DNA of 14,842 nucleotides from an uncultured Lachnospiraceae bacterium (GTDB lineage: Bacteria > Bacillota > Clostridia > Lachnospirales > Lachnospiraceae). Below, one piece after another: positions 1 to 7,411 of this stretch (positions are counted from its first letter, which is position 1; each line of letters begins with the position of its first letter). A program made the position numbers and the translations under genes. The notes beneath the pieces are model-generated. The model did not search any database. It had not been told where the DNA came from and was given only the letters and a program-made list of their open reading frames with translations. Location of the stretch: contig OMSM01000258.1 of assembly GCA_900313745.1 (NCBI GenBank), positions 1 to 14,842 of the forward strand, given 5' to 3'.

Positions 1-878
1 ACCCTGTCGTTCTCCGCCAGGATATCCGCGATCGGCACCGCGTCCTCTTCGACCTCTCTGCCGAAAAGCACGTCCGGATTGTCCGAGGCGCGCGAGCTTC
101 TTTGGCGCTCCTCCGGATCCGCCTTCTTCCTCCCGCGGCCGGCGCCTTTTCCCTGTCCCCAGGGAACCTCGGAGGGGCGTCCCCTGCTGCCGTTTGTCTC
201 CCTGATTTCCGGTCCTTCCGGCGCGCCTTCTTCCGGGGCGCGCTGAATGCCCTCCGGTTCTCCCGCCCCGACAATTGTCGGAGGCTTGGGGGCGGACAGC
301 GCCGCGGCTGCCGGAGCGCTCTCAAATCCTGCCGGCTTCCCTGCGCCTTTCTTTCCTCTTCTCTCCTTTTCCGTCAGCTCCCTGTAGCATACCTCGGCGC
401 GCACCGGGATATGGCAGCGCTCCGTGAAGACCCGAATCAGGGAGGAGAGAATCTCATCGCCCACGTCTCTCGCAAAGCAGCTGTCCGGAATAGTCATGAC
501 AAGATGATCCGCTTCCGGAAAATCGAAGGAAGCCGACCGGAAATGCCGGCCCGCCAGATGAGAGTACTCATCAAACTCGGCACCGAGTGAATCCTGGTAT
601 TCCTCGAGAAGAATGCGGGGAGTATACTGCGCCGACAGATGGTAATCCTCCCGGATATAAACTTCCGTGTCCCCGCCGCCGAACACCTGTCCGGCCAGCT
701 CGCGCTGCATCCGGACAACCGCGCTGTGATGAATAAGATGGGATGAGCTTATGCAGACCTTGTACTTCGTCCTGGTTTTGTTTGTGGCCAGACGGACGAC
801 ATCCGTCTCCCGGAAAAGGTCATAAAGATCCCGCCGCACATTCAGTTTTGGAAATGCTTCAAAAAACGGCTTGGACAT
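1..878 (-). CDS. polC: DNA polymerase III PolC-type, N-terminal part (3' end beyond the window)
   Basis: PolC is the replicative DNA polymerase of low-GC Gram-positives, with a built-in 3'-5' exonuclease. Only the first 292 codons are here; the frame is open to position 1 and the usual protein is over 1,400 residues, so the OB-fold, PHP, exonuclease and polymerase domains are missing. The translation begins MSKPFFEAFPKLNV and carries the PolC N-terminal signature LSAQYTPRILLEEYQDSLG near residues 81-99. A Gly/Ala/Pro/Glu/Arg-rich linker of about 100 residues follows (roughly 168-262), then SDNPDVLFGREVEED, which resembles the segment just before the OB-fold in PolC. The ATG lies 3 bases after the ispG stop, with GGGGAG 8 nt upstream inside the ispG 3' end, so it is probably translated as the last gene of the cluster. 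The family call rests on remembered PolC sequences and is strong. Confidence 0.93.
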   Translation of the reverse strand, partial: MSKPFFEAFPKLNVRRDLYDLFRETDVVRLATNKTRTKYKVCISSSHLIHHSAVVRMQRELAGQVFGGGDTEVYIREDYHLSAQYTPRILLEEYQDSLGAEFDEYSHLAGRHFRSASFDFPEADHLVMTIPDSCFARDVGDEILSSLIRVFTERCHIPVRAEVCYRELTEKERRGKKGAGKPAGFESAPAAAALSAPKPPTIVGAGEPEGIQRAPEEGAPEGPEIRETNGSRGRPSEVPWGQGKGAGRGRKKADPEERQRSSRASDNPDVLFGREVEEDAVPIADILAENDR

Positions 879-881
879 AAT

Positions 882-1940
882 CTATGCTCCCCAGTGATCG
901 AGTTCGTCCTTCAGCACGGCAAGAAGCGCTTCCTCCGGCACCTTCTTCACGATGACGCCTTTCTTTATCAGAAGTCCCTCGCCGTCGCCGCCGGCGATGC
1001 CGATATCCGCCTCCCTTGCCTCGCCGGGGCCGTTGACCGCGCAGCCCATGACCGCGACCTTGATATCCAGAGAATAGTGCTGCACCATCTCCTCCACCCT
1101 GCCCGCGAGGCTGATCAGATCGATCCTGGTTCTTCCGCAGGTCGGGCAGGAAACCACTTCGATACCATGCTTGTACAGCCCAAGATCCCGCAGGATCAGT
1201 TTTGCCGTCCGTATCTCCTCCACCGGGTCTCCGGTAAGCGATACCCGTACGGTATCCCCGATGCCCTGATAAAGGATTATCCCGAGCCCGACGGAGGACT
1301 TGATGTTTCCGCCGTATACGGTGCCTGCCTCGGTTATTCCTACATGCAGCGGATAATCTGTTCTCTGCGCGAGGATCTCATGTGCTTTCACGCAGGTGAG
1401 GACATCCGACGACTTGATGCTGATCACGATATCCTCAAAACCGCGTTTTTCCAGCATGCCGACCTTGTCAAGCGCGCTCTCCACCAGTCCCTCCGGTGTC
1501 ACTCCGCCGTATTTATCCACAAGCGGAAGCTCGAGGGAGCCGGAATTCACCCCTACGCGGATCGGAACGTGATGGCGCTTAGCCGACTCAACGACCGCGT
1601 CTATCCTGTCCTCCCCGCCGATGTTGCCGGGATTGATGCGGATCTTGTCCGCCCCGTTCTCCATGGCGGCGATGGCCATGCGGTAGTCGAAATGGATATC
1701 CGCAACCAGCGGGATATGTATTCTCTCCTTGATCGCCGCGATCGCCTCTGCGGACTCCTTGTCCGGAACCGTGCAGCGCACGATATCGCATCCGGCCTCT
1801 TCCAGGGCGAGAATCTGGGCTGCGGTTGCCTCAACATCCGAAGTTCTCGTATTGGTCATGGACTGGATGGCGACGGGGTTTCCGCCCCCTATCGTCAGAT
1901 TACCTATTCTTACTGTTCTTGTATGCTCTCTTGTAACCAT
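882..1940 (-). CDS. ispG: 4-hydroxy-3-methylbut-2-en-1-yl diphosphate synthase (IspG/GcpE)
   Basis: IspG is the [4Fe-4S] enzyme of the MEP pathway that reductively converts the cyclic diphosphate MEcPP to HMBPP in the cytosol. The 352-residue length is normal for the short bacterial form without the plant insert. Visible family features are the N-terminal GGGNPVAIQSMTNT, VADIHFDYRMA and RINPGNIG of the TIM barrel, and the cluster ligands CPTCGRT (C265, C268) and MGCAVNGPGEA (C300, with E307 as the likely fourth ligand). Two ATG codons are adjacent (1938-1940 and 1941-1943). The AGGGAG SD at 1946-1951 is only 2 nt from the first and 5 nt from the second, so I chose the second; the alternative adds one Met. 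It starts 12 bases after the rseP stop and ends 3 bases before polC. Together with dxr and uppS it makes the operon an isoprenoid supply unit. Confidence 0.97.
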   Translation of the reverse strand: MVTREHTRTVRIGNLTIGGGNPVAIQSMTNTRTSDVEATAAQILALEEAGCDIVRCTVPDKESAEAIAAIKERIHIPLVADIHFDYRMAIAAMENGADKIRINPGNIGGEDRIDAVVESAKRHHVPIRVGVNSGSLELPLVDKYGGVTPEGLVESALDKVGMLEKRGFEDIVISIKSSDVLTCVKAHEILAQRTDYPLHVGITEAGTVYGGNIKSSVGLGIILYQGIGDTVRVSLTGDPVEEIRTAKLILRDLGLYKHGIEVVSCPTCGRTRIDLISLAGRVEEMVQHYSLDIKVAVMGCAVNGPGEAREADIGIAGGDGEGLLIKKGVIVKKVPEEALLAVLKDELDHWGA

Positions 1941-1952
1941 CATTGCTCCCTG

Positions 1953-3011
1953 TCAGCGGAAAAAGCGGGAAATATCGTTAAACAGGACGAAAATCATCAA
2001 AATGAACAGAGCGATGAAGCCGGCGAGATGGATCATCCCTTCCTTCTCCGGAGGGAGGGGCTTCCCGCGAAAGGCCTCCACGATCTGCAGGAGCAGCCGC
2101 CCGCCGTCCAGGGCGGGAAGCGGGAGGAGGTTGACCACGCCCAGATTGATGCACAGCAGTGTCGCAAGATTGAGGAAACTCAGCACAACCGTCGGAAGCC
2201 CGTACGGAGAGGCCTGTTCCAGCGTGTCATCCACCACCTTGACGACTCCCACCGGTCCGGAGATGTCATCCTTTGAGAAATGCCCCGTGAAGATCTGTCC
2301 TATGGACTTCCAGGTCGTTTTCACCCAGTAGCAGGCCTCATAGAAGCCGTAGGAGAAAACCTCAAAACCTTTGCACTCCTTGTATTCACCGGAGCCGATC
2401 AGGCCGATGTAATACCTGTCATCCTCCTCGCTGTATCTGGGGGTCAGAAGAACCTCATATGCCTCTCCCTCCCTCTCAAATTCAATTGTCAGCGGGGTTC
2501 CGTAATTGAAGATGGATATCGCGCTGACCTCGCGGTAGAGGTGAATGCGCTCGCCGTTGATCTTCCGGATCGTATCCCCCGGAAGGAGCCCTGCTTCCTC
2601 CGCGGCTGAATCCGGCATGATCTCCCGGATCACCGGGATGTCCGTCCCCGCGAAGGCGACGATCACCACAGCAAACAGGAATCCGAGGATAAAATTGGCG
2701 AAGGGTCCTGCTGCCGTGGTCGCCATTCTCGACCAGACATTCGCGTTCGGATACGCATGCTCGTCGAGGCTTGCGCCGTCCTCCGCCTCCAGTCCGTTCA
2801 TTCCGTCAAAAATGCACGCACCTCCGACCGGCAGGGCCTTAATGCAGAACATGGTCTCCCCGCTCTGCCAGGAATACAGCGTCGGTCCCATGCCGATATC
2901 AAATTCGTTGACCCGGATGCCGTTTCTCTTCGCGACCGCGTAGTGCCCGAATTCGTGGGCTACCACAATTACCAGAAAAATCAGCAGAAAAATAAGTATG
3001 CTAAGAAGCAT
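1953..3011 (-). CDS. rseP: RIP metalloprotease RseP/RasP (site-2 protease, M50B)
   Basis: A membrane-embedded zinc protease that cuts substrates such as anti-sigma factors and signal-peptide remnants within the bilayer. The first hydrophobic segment (about residues 2-18) runs into the HEFGH zinc motif at 19-23. A second membrane segment follows near residues 98-122 (AAGPFANFILGFLFAVVIVA), then a single PDZ-like domain (IPVIREIMPDSAAEEAGLLPGDTI), then the conserved NLLPLPALDGGRLLLQ, whose Asp is the third zinc ligand, and a final membrane segment near the C-terminus. The length, 352 residues, suits Gram-positive RasP with one PDZ domain. The ATG overlaps the dxr 3' end by 11 bases and has AGGGAG 7 nt upstream inside dxr, which suggests translational coupling. 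Its cellular targets cannot be read from this window. Confidence 0.96.
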   Translation of the reverse strand: MLLSILIFLLIFLVIVVAHEFGHYAVAKRNGIRVNEFDIGMGPTLYSWQSGETMFCIKALPVGGACIFDGMNGLEAEDGASLDEHAYPNANVWSRMATTAAGPFANFILGFLFAVVIVAFAGTDIPVIREIMPDSAAEEAGLLPGDTIRKINGERIHLYREVSAISIFNYGTPLTIEFEREGEAYEVLLTPRYSEEDDRYYIGLIGSGEYKECKGFEVFSYGFYEACYWVKTTWKSIGQIFTGHFSKDDISGPVGVVKVVDDTLEQASPYGLPTVVLSFLNLATLLCINLGVVNLLPLPALDGGRLLLQIVEAFRGKPLPPEKEGMIHLAGFIALFILMIFVLFNDISRFFR

Positions 3012-4152
3012 GGTTCATCTCCCTGACCCTCGCCCTGGCCTCCTTCTCCGCTTCGAGGATTTCTTCCAGCGAGGGATGCGCCGTCACCCTGTGGGCACAC
3101 ATTGCGCCTTCGATCATATCATAAATGTCCAGAAAGCCGATTCTGTCCTCCATGAAGAGTTTTACCGCCTCTTCATTGGCTGCGTTGAAAACCGTCGGCA
3201 TGCTTCCGCCCGCCTCCGCAGCTGCATAGGCCAGGGGAAGTCCCCTGAAGGTCTCCGTATCCGGCGCCTCGAAAACTATGCTCCCGATTGCGGAAAGATC
3301 CGCCTCCGGAATGGCAAGCGGAGGCCGGTCCGGGTAAAACAGCGCGTACTGTATCGGCAGATGCATGTCCGGCGAGGCGATCTGGGCCATCACCGCGCCG
3401 TCATCAAACGCAACAGCAGAATGTACGAGGCTCTGCGGCTGAACCACGACCCGGATTTTCCGGACGGGAACGTCAAAGAGCCATGACGCCTCCATAACCT
3501 CCAGTCCCTTGTTTACCAGGCTCGCGGAATCGATCGTGACCTTGGCCCCCATGTCCCAGTTGGGATTGTTCAGGGCGTCCCTTACCTTCATCCCTGCAAG
3601 CTCGCTCCGCTTTTTCCCGCGGAAGGTGCCGCCGGAACAGGTAAGCCAGATGTGACTGATCCGATGATGCGGTTCATGGTCGAGACACTGGAATATCGCG
3701 CTGTGCTCGCTGTCCACCGGCAGGAGTTTTACACCGCTCTCCTTAATCCTGGGCATGATCAGGTGCCCGGCACTGACCAGGGTTTCCTTGTTGGCCAGGG
3801 CGATATCCTTACCCATCTCAATCGCAGCGAGTACAGGCCTTATGCCGATCATTCCCACGACCGCCGAGAGGACGATATCTCCCTCCCCGGCGGCGATCTC
3901 AATCAGCCCGTCCATACCGGAAAGCACCCTGACCGGCAGATCGGATACCCTGGACTTAAGATCCGCTGCCGCATCTGCGTCATACATGCACACACAAGAT
4001 GGCATGAACTCGCGGATCTGATTCTCCATCAGGCCGGTATTGCGCATGGCCGCCAGGGCCGTGACCCTGATCTCCTCCCTGTGGCCGCGGACTATGTCCA
4101 GCGTCTGGGTCCCGATGGACCCTGTAGATCCTAGAAGTATCAGTTCTTTCAT
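3001..4152 (-). CDS. dxr: 1-deoxy-D-xylulose 5-phosphate reductoisomerase
   Basis: Dxr rearranges and reduces DXP to MEP with NADPH and a divalent metal, the first committed step of the MEP isoprenoid pathway. The 383-residue protein has the nucleotide-binding GSTGSIG (residues 8-14), ALANKETLVSAG (118-129), the metal and substrate site VDSEHSA (D147, E149, H150), SGG (S173-G175), IDSASLVNKGLEVMEA (S209, N214, K215, E218) and H244. By motif spacing these match E. coli D150, E152, H153, S186, S222, N227, K228, E231 and H257. Two positions differ: the flexible-loop HPNW is NPNW (N196 where E. coli has H209), and SGGPF is SGGTF (T176). The rest looks intact, so I expect an active enzyme. It overlaps cdsA by four bases (ATGA) and rseP by eleven. 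Confidence 0.97.
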   Translation of the reverse strand: MKELILLGSTGSIGTQTLDIVRGHREEIRVTALAAMRNTGLMENQIREFMPSCVCMYDADAAADLKSRVSDLPVRVLSGMDGLIEIAAGEGDIVLSAVVGMIGIRPVLAAIEMGKDIALANKETLVSAGHLIMPRIKESGVKLLPVDSEHSAIFQCLDHEPHHRISHIWLTCSGGTFRGKKRSELAGMKVRDALNNPNWDMGAKVTIDSASLVNKGLEVMEASWLFDVPVRKIRVVVQPQSLVHSAVAFDDGAVMAQIASPDMHLPIQYALFYPDRPPLAIPEADLSAIGSIVFEAPDTETFRGLPLAYAAAEAGGSMPTVFNAANEEAVKLFMEDRIGFLDIYDMIEGAMCAHRVTAHPSLEEILEAEKEARARVREMNHAS

Positions 4153-4991
4153 CTCATCAGAAAAGCTGCCGCAAGAGCGTAAATCAGCGGCGCGGTAAAA
4201 ATCACACTGTCAAAGCGGTCCATGATCCCGCCGTGTCCGGGAATAAGCCGCCCGTAATCCTTGATATTATAGCAGCGCTTGATAGCCGACGCGGCGAGAT
4301 CCCCGACTTCGCTCACCGCCCCGCCGACAAGTCCGATCAGGGCAAAAACCGCGATATAGCTTCCGGGGGCCTCATCGTAGCGTGAAACCAGCACGACGGC
4401 AAGAAGCAAGCTGAAAACCGCTGAACCGACGACACCGCCAATCGATCCCTCTATGGTCTTCTTCGGGCTTAGGACCGGCGCAAGCTTGTGTTTTCCGAGC
4501 GCCCGGCCGGTAAAGTAGGCACATGTGTCACAGATCCAGGTACAGAAGAACACCAGTGCGTAGACATACTCCCCGTGCGGGAGCATCCTTGCCCTGTAAA
4601 TAAAGGACATCATGACCGGACAGTAGACAAAACTGAAGAAAACCGCCGCGATCCGCCCTGCCTGATACCTCGGAAAGGTGAAGACGAAGATGGCCATCAG
4701 CACAATGATAAGCAGCACCGCCGCTCCCGCAGCCAGGGTATCTGCTTCCGCGAAGCTGCCGCCGAAAACAAGCAGCAGATAATAAAGCGCCGTGACAGCG
4801 AAACCCGCGCACTCCGCCGGTCCGAAGCCGCCTGCCGGCCTGCCGCCTTCCGCGGGAAAGGCCCGGATCAGCTCCGCATACCCGATGAGAGAACAGAAAA
4901 GCAGGGCAATCCCTACAAAAACTCCCCCGGCAAGCCCTGCCGCTATAGTGATGACTCCGAGGACTGTCCCGCTGATTATCCGTGTCTTCAT
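4149..4991 (-). CDS. cdsA: Phosphatidate cytidylyltransferase (CDP-diglyceride synthase)
   Basis: CdsA joins CTP and phosphatidic acid to form CDP-diacylglycerol, the branch-point precursor of phospholipids, in the cytoplasmic membrane. The protein is about 280 residues and very hydrophobic with several membrane-spanning segments. The family signature is near the C-terminus: SAIKRCYNIKD followed by GRLIPGHGGIMDRFDS, with the conserved K-D, H-G-G and D-R-x-D residues. CTWICDTCAYFTGRALGKHK and the SPKKTIEGSIGG motif precede it, as is usual. GTG at 4992-4994 and ATG at 4989-4991 are adjacent; AAGGAG in the uppS tail is 2 nt from GTG and 5 nt from ATG, so I chose ATG. Its first base is the last base of the uppS TGA stop, a typical coupling arrangement. 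The 3' end overlaps the dxr start as ATGA. Confidence 0.97.
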   Translation of the reverse strand: MKTRIISGTVLGVITIAAGLAGGVFVGIALLFCSLIGYAELIRAFPAEGGRPAGGFGPAECAGFAVTALYYLLLVFGGSFAEADTLAAGAAVLLIIVLMAIFVFTFPRYQAGRIAAVFFSFVYCPVMMSFIYRARMLPHGEYVYALVFFCTWICDTCAYFTGRALGKHKLAPVLSPKKTIEGSIGGVVGSAVFSLLLAVVLVSRYDEAPGSYIAVFALIGLVGGAVSEVGDLAASAIKRCYNIKDYGRLIPGHGGIMDRFDSVIFTAPLIYALAAAFLMR

Positions 4992-5713
4992 CACTTCTCC
5001 TTCAGCCCGCCGAACCGGCGGTCCCTTCCGTTATAAGCGTCAATCGCCTTCTCCAGCTCCTCCCTTGTAAAGTCCGGCCAGGCCACATCCGTAAAATACA
5101 GCTCGGTATAGGCGCTCTGCCAAAGCAGGAAGTTGGAGATCCGCTCATCCCCGCAGGTGCGGATCAGAAGATCCGGATCCGGCTCTCCTGCCGTATCCGT
5201 GTGCGCCGCGATCGCCTCCTCGGTGATCTCCTCCGGCTTAAGCACTCCGCTTCTTACGTCCTCGGCAACAGCGCGCACCGCGCGGACGATCTCGTCCCTT
5301 CCGCCGTAATTGATGGCAATCTGGAAAAGAATGCCCGTATTTCCGGCCGTGGTCTCCTCCATATTTCTGATGGATTCCACCAGTTCGTCCGAAAGTTTTG
5401 TCCTGTCCCCGATTATCCGCACCCTGACGTTGTTCTTCATGCATTTACCGACACTTGAGCGCAGATAACGGTTTAACAGGTTCATCAGTGCGGTGACCTC
5501 GGACTGGGGTCTGGTCCAGTTCTCCGTCGAGAAGGCATAAACCGTAAGCACCCTGATCCCGAGATCGTCGGCGTCCTCAAGAATCTGTTCCACCACCTGC
5601 GCCCCGCGGGCGTGTCCCATATTGCGGGGAAGCCCTCTGCGCTTTGCCCATCTGCCGTTGCCGTCCATGATGATCGCAACGTGTCCCGGTACTCTTCTTT
5701 CCTCTTCGCTCAT
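4991..5713 (-). CDS. uppS: Undecaprenyl diphosphate synthase (cis-prenyltransferase)
   Basis: UppS adds isopentenyl units in the cis configuration to farnesyl diphosphate, giving undecaprenyl diphosphate, the carrier lipid of peptidoglycan and teichoic acid synthesis. The product is about 240 residues. The N-terminal HVAIIMDGNGRWAKRRG holds the catalytic Asp (D17) and diphosphate-binding residues; YAFSTENW (59-66) and the C-terminal DLLIRTCGDERISNFLLWQ, with the SNFLLWQ-AY-E block, are the other conserved regions. The frame stays open upstream to a TTG at 5743, but that has no SD. ATG at 5713 has AGGGAG 5 nt upstream and gives an N-terminus of normal length, so I use it. It shares one base with the cdsA ATG. 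About 209 bases separate it from frr, the only large gap in this cluster, so it may have its own control. Confidence 0.96.
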   Translation of the reverse strand: MSEEERRVPGHVAIIMDGNGRWAKRRGLPRNMGHARGAQVVEQILEDADDLGIRVLTVYAFSTENWTRPQSEVTALMNLLNRYLRSSVGKCMKNNVRVRIIGDRTKLSDELVESIRNMEETTAGNTGILFQIAINYGGRDEIVRAVRAVAEDVRSGVLKPEEITEEAIAAHTDTAGEPDPDLLIRTCGDERISNFLLWQSAYTELYFTDVAWPDFTREELEKAIDAYNGRDRRFGGLKEK

Positions 5714-5747
5714 GAATACTCCCTGTCCGCCCCATAAACGCAACAGG

Positions 5748-5776
5748 AGACACGCACCGATGTTTTATCGGTGTCT
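5748..5776 (-). other. Hairpin in the uppS leader
   Basis: ACCGAT (5756-5761) and ATCGGT (5767-5772) form a 6-bp stem around a five-base loop. On the minus strand the outer AGAC (5773-5776) and GTCT (5748-5751) can extend it with a four-base bulge. It ends about 35 bases before the uppS ATG. The bases after it are not a U tract, so it does not look like an intrinsic terminator; it could be an RNA processing or stability element. No function can be assigned from sequence alone. Confidence 0.4.
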
Positions 5777-5816
5777 GTCCCCCCAATTGCTTTGTCACAT
5801 CCGGTTCGGCAATCCC

Positions 5817-5907
5817 GCAGCTGCGCCGTATGCGCGCTGTCGCCTAGGCTTTCCTGACAGCGCTGCAGATGCCGAAGGCAGCTGCGCCGTATGCGCGCTG
5901 TCGCCTA
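5817..5907. repeat. Two direct copies of a 30-bp GC-rich repeat (61-bp period)
   Basis: An identical 30-base sequence starting gcagctgcgccgtatgcgcg occurs at 5817-5846 and 5878-5907 in the gap between frr and uppS. The copies are separated by 31 bases. The spacer holds GACAGCGC (5856-5863), the reverse complement of GCGCTGTC inside each copy (5834-5841 and 5895-5902), so the unit is itself partly palindromic. No reading frame with an SD uses it. It resembles a REP- or MITE-like intergenic element, but this single locus cannot prove that it is dispersed. Confidence 0.8.
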
Positions 5908-5921
5908 TGGCGCGCATACGG
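5887..5921. repeat. 12-bp inverted repeat abutting the frr stop
   Basis: CCGTATGCGCGC (5887-5898) and GCGCGCATACGG (5910-5921) form a perfect 12-bp GC-rich stem with an 11-base loop, ending one base after the frr stop codon (5923-5925, minus strand). The left arm also occurs in the first repeat copy (5826-5837), so the right arm could pair with either. In the direction of transcription no U run follows, so it is more likely an mRNA 3'-end stabiliser or processing site, or part of a repeat element, than a Rho-independent terminator. Confidence 0.7.
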
Positions 5922-5922
5922 T

Positions 5923-6480
5923 CTATACTGTCATAATCTCCTTCGACTTTGCCTCAATTATTGCGTCGATATCCTTTGCGAACTTGTCCGTCAGCTTCTG
6001 AAGCTCGTCCTGAAGATCCTTGACCTCGTCCTCGGAGACGTCCTCCGTTTTGGTCAGTTTCTTGAACGCATCGTTGCCGTCGCGGCGGATATTCCGGACC
6101 GCCACCTTGGCTTCTTCACCCTTTTTGCGGATCTCCTTGGTCAGATCCTTTCTGCGCTCCTCCGTAAGTTCGGGGAACACCAGACGGATGCTGGTCGCGT
6201 CCGTGGAAGGGTTGATTCCGATATCCGAAGTAAGGATCGCCCGGTTAATGTCCTTGATCATGTTCTTGTCCCAGGGAACGATCTGAATGATCCTCGCCTC
6301 CGGTACGGAGACATTCGCCACCTGCTGGATCGGTGTGGGCGTCCCGTAATAATCGACGCGAAGCTTGTCGAGGACATGCGGGTTCGCGCGGCCCGCACGG
6401 ATAGCCTGCAGATCTGTCTGCAGATAATCCGCAGCCTTTTTCATCCTCTCCTCATATTCCTTCACTCTTTCGCTTGCCAT
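5923..6480 (-). CDS. frr: Ribosome recycling factor
   Basis: RRF works with EF-G in the cytosol to split the post-termination ribosome so that subunits can be reused. The 185-residue length is exactly usual. The protein begins MASERVKEYEERMKKAADYL and has the conserved IRAGRANPHVLDKLRVDYYG (about residues 27-46), TPIQQVANVSVPEAR, the hinge-region PELTEERRKDLTKEIRKKGE, and NIRRDGNDAFKKL of the helical domain. The start is supported by AGGGAGGG about 5 nt upstream. It follows pyrH after 67 bases, as in most Bacillota, and is probably co-transcribed with it. The downstream GC-rich inverted repeat begins immediately after its stop codon. Confidence 0.98.
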   Translation of the reverse strand: MASERVKEYEERMKKAADYLQTDLQAIRAGRANPHVLDKLRVDYYGTPTPIQQVANVSVPEARIIQIVPWDKNMIKDINRAILTSDIGINPSTDATSIRLVFPELTEERRKDLTKEIRKKGEEAKVAVRNIRRDGNDAFKKLTKTEDVSEDEVKDLQDELQKLTDKFAKDIDAIIEAKSKEIMTV

Positions 6481-6547
6481 AAGCCCTCCCTTTCCGGCTG
6501 CGGCGAATTTAAAATGAAAAACCGCCGTCCTGCCAATCCTTTTCCGG

Positions 6548-7246
6548 TCACTCCACCGTGATCGTCGTTCCGTTAAAGTCTCCTTTTGCCGCGCGGATAA
6601 TGCTGTTCTCCTCCTGGAGAGCGAAAACCCTCATCGGCATGCGGTTTTCTTTCGCCAGAATGGATGCCGTCATATCGACGGCCTGCAGCCCTCTCTCGAT
6701 CACTTCATCAATGGAGATGCTGTCAAACCGCTTTGCGTCGGGATTCCTGTTGGGATCACTGTCATAGATGCCATCCACGTTCTTCGCCAGAAGAATCACA
6801 TCGGCATCAACTTCGATTGCCCTTAAGACCACTCCGGTATCTGTTGAGAAGAACGGATGGCCGGTGCCCCCCGCAAAGAAGACGACCATTCCCCGGGCAA
6901 AATACTTGTTCGCGCGGTCCTTTGAGAACAGCTTGGTGAACGATCCGCACTCAAACGGCGTAAGGACGCTCGTCATCATTCCCTCACCGCGGAAAATTTC
7001 CGATACATATATACAGTTCATCACCGTGGCAAGCATGCCGATCTGGTCCGCCTTGACACGGTCTATTTCATTGCCGGTGCGGCCGCGCCAGAAATTGCCT
7101 CCGCCGGTCACTATGCCTACTTCAATTCCCTCATCTACCAGCTGCTTTACCTGTCTGGCAACCAGCCTTACCGTTGCTTCATCAAAGCCTGTGCGCCGCT
7201 CACCTGCCAGAGCTTCACCGCTGAGCTTAAGGACAATTCTTGCCAT
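6548..7246 (-). CDS. pyrH: UMP kinase (uridylate kinase)
   Basis: PyrH phosphorylates UMP to UDP with ATP in de novo pyrimidine synthesis; the bacterial enzyme is a homohexamer of the amino-acid-kinase fold. The 232-residue protein opens MARIVLKLSGEALAG and has TGGGNFWRGR (about 47-56), the DQIGMLATVMN helix, the TGHPFFSTDT acceptor and nucleotide-site segment (about 132-141), and LLAKNVDGIYDSDP near the ATP site. The frame stays open about 67 codons further upstream, but that part crosses the promoter region; AAAGGGGG four bases before the ATG at 7246 decides the start. In most Bacillota rpsB and tsf precede pyrH; here the upstream neighbour is the divergent typA, so pyrH appears to be the first gene of this transcript. 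Confidence 0.97.
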   Translation of the reverse strand: MARIVLKLSGEALAGERRTGFDEATVRLVARQVKQLVDEGIEVGIVTGGGNFWRGRTGNEIDRVKADQIGMLATVMNCIYVSEIFRGEGMMTSVLTPFECGSFTKLFSKDRANKYFARGMVVFFAGGTGHPFFSTDTGVVLRAIEVDADVILLAKNVDGIYDSDPNRNPDAKRFDSISIDEVIERGLQAVDMTASILAKENRMPMRVFALQEENSIIRAAKGDFNGTTITVE

Positions 7247-7350
7247 TAGTCCCCCTTTCGAAACACAAATAAACACGGGATTCCCGGACAGAAATCCGGA
7301 AGTGTGCATGCCCCGTCTGAGCTTCCCGGACCATGCTCCTGTTCTTCTGA

Positions 7351-7359
7351 AGTATAACA
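7351..7359 (-). promoter_or_regulatory. Candidate extended -10 promoter of the pyrH operon
   Basis: On the minus strand the sequence reads TGT-TATACT, an extended -10 element (TGn plus five of six consensus bases). The region 17 bases upstream has only a poor -35 match, typical of promoters relying on the TGn motif. Transcription would start near 7344 and give a leader of about 98 nt before pyrH. This is consensus matching only. Confidence 0.5.
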
Positions 7360-7382
7360 CATCCCCTGCGGCCGTTATAGGG

Positions 7383-7411
7383 TTGCCATGTGTTTTTGGC
7401 GGTGCTAAACT
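7383..7411 (+). promoter_or_regulatory. Candidate sigma-A promoter of typA
   Basis: TTGCCA (7383-7388, five of six -35 bases) is followed after exactly 17 bases by TAAACT (7406-7411, four of six -10 bases). Transcription would start near 7418, about 28 nt before the typA ATG, enough for the GGAGG ribosome-binding site. It lies back to back with the pyrH promoter. Confidence 0.5.

Noticed and set aside
102..590. A plus-strand frame of 162 codons at the left edge
   Set aside because: The minus strand here encodes the polC N-terminus continuously to the window edge; the Arg/Pro/Ser-rich product is an antisense artefact.
894..2276. A 460-codon plus-strand frame over ispG and the rseP 3' end
   Set aside because: It crosses two certain genes on the other strand, and its protein has no family features.
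5714..5743. Extension of uppS to an upstream TTG start
   Set aside because: No SD precedes the TTG, while ATG 5713 has AGGGAG at a good distance and gives the usual N-terminus.
5817..5907. CRISPR array
   Set aside because: There are only two copies, the spacer is itself complementary to the repeat, and no cas genes are nearby.
5887..5921. Intrinsic terminator of frr
   Set aside because: The stem is strong, but no U run follows it on the minus strand.
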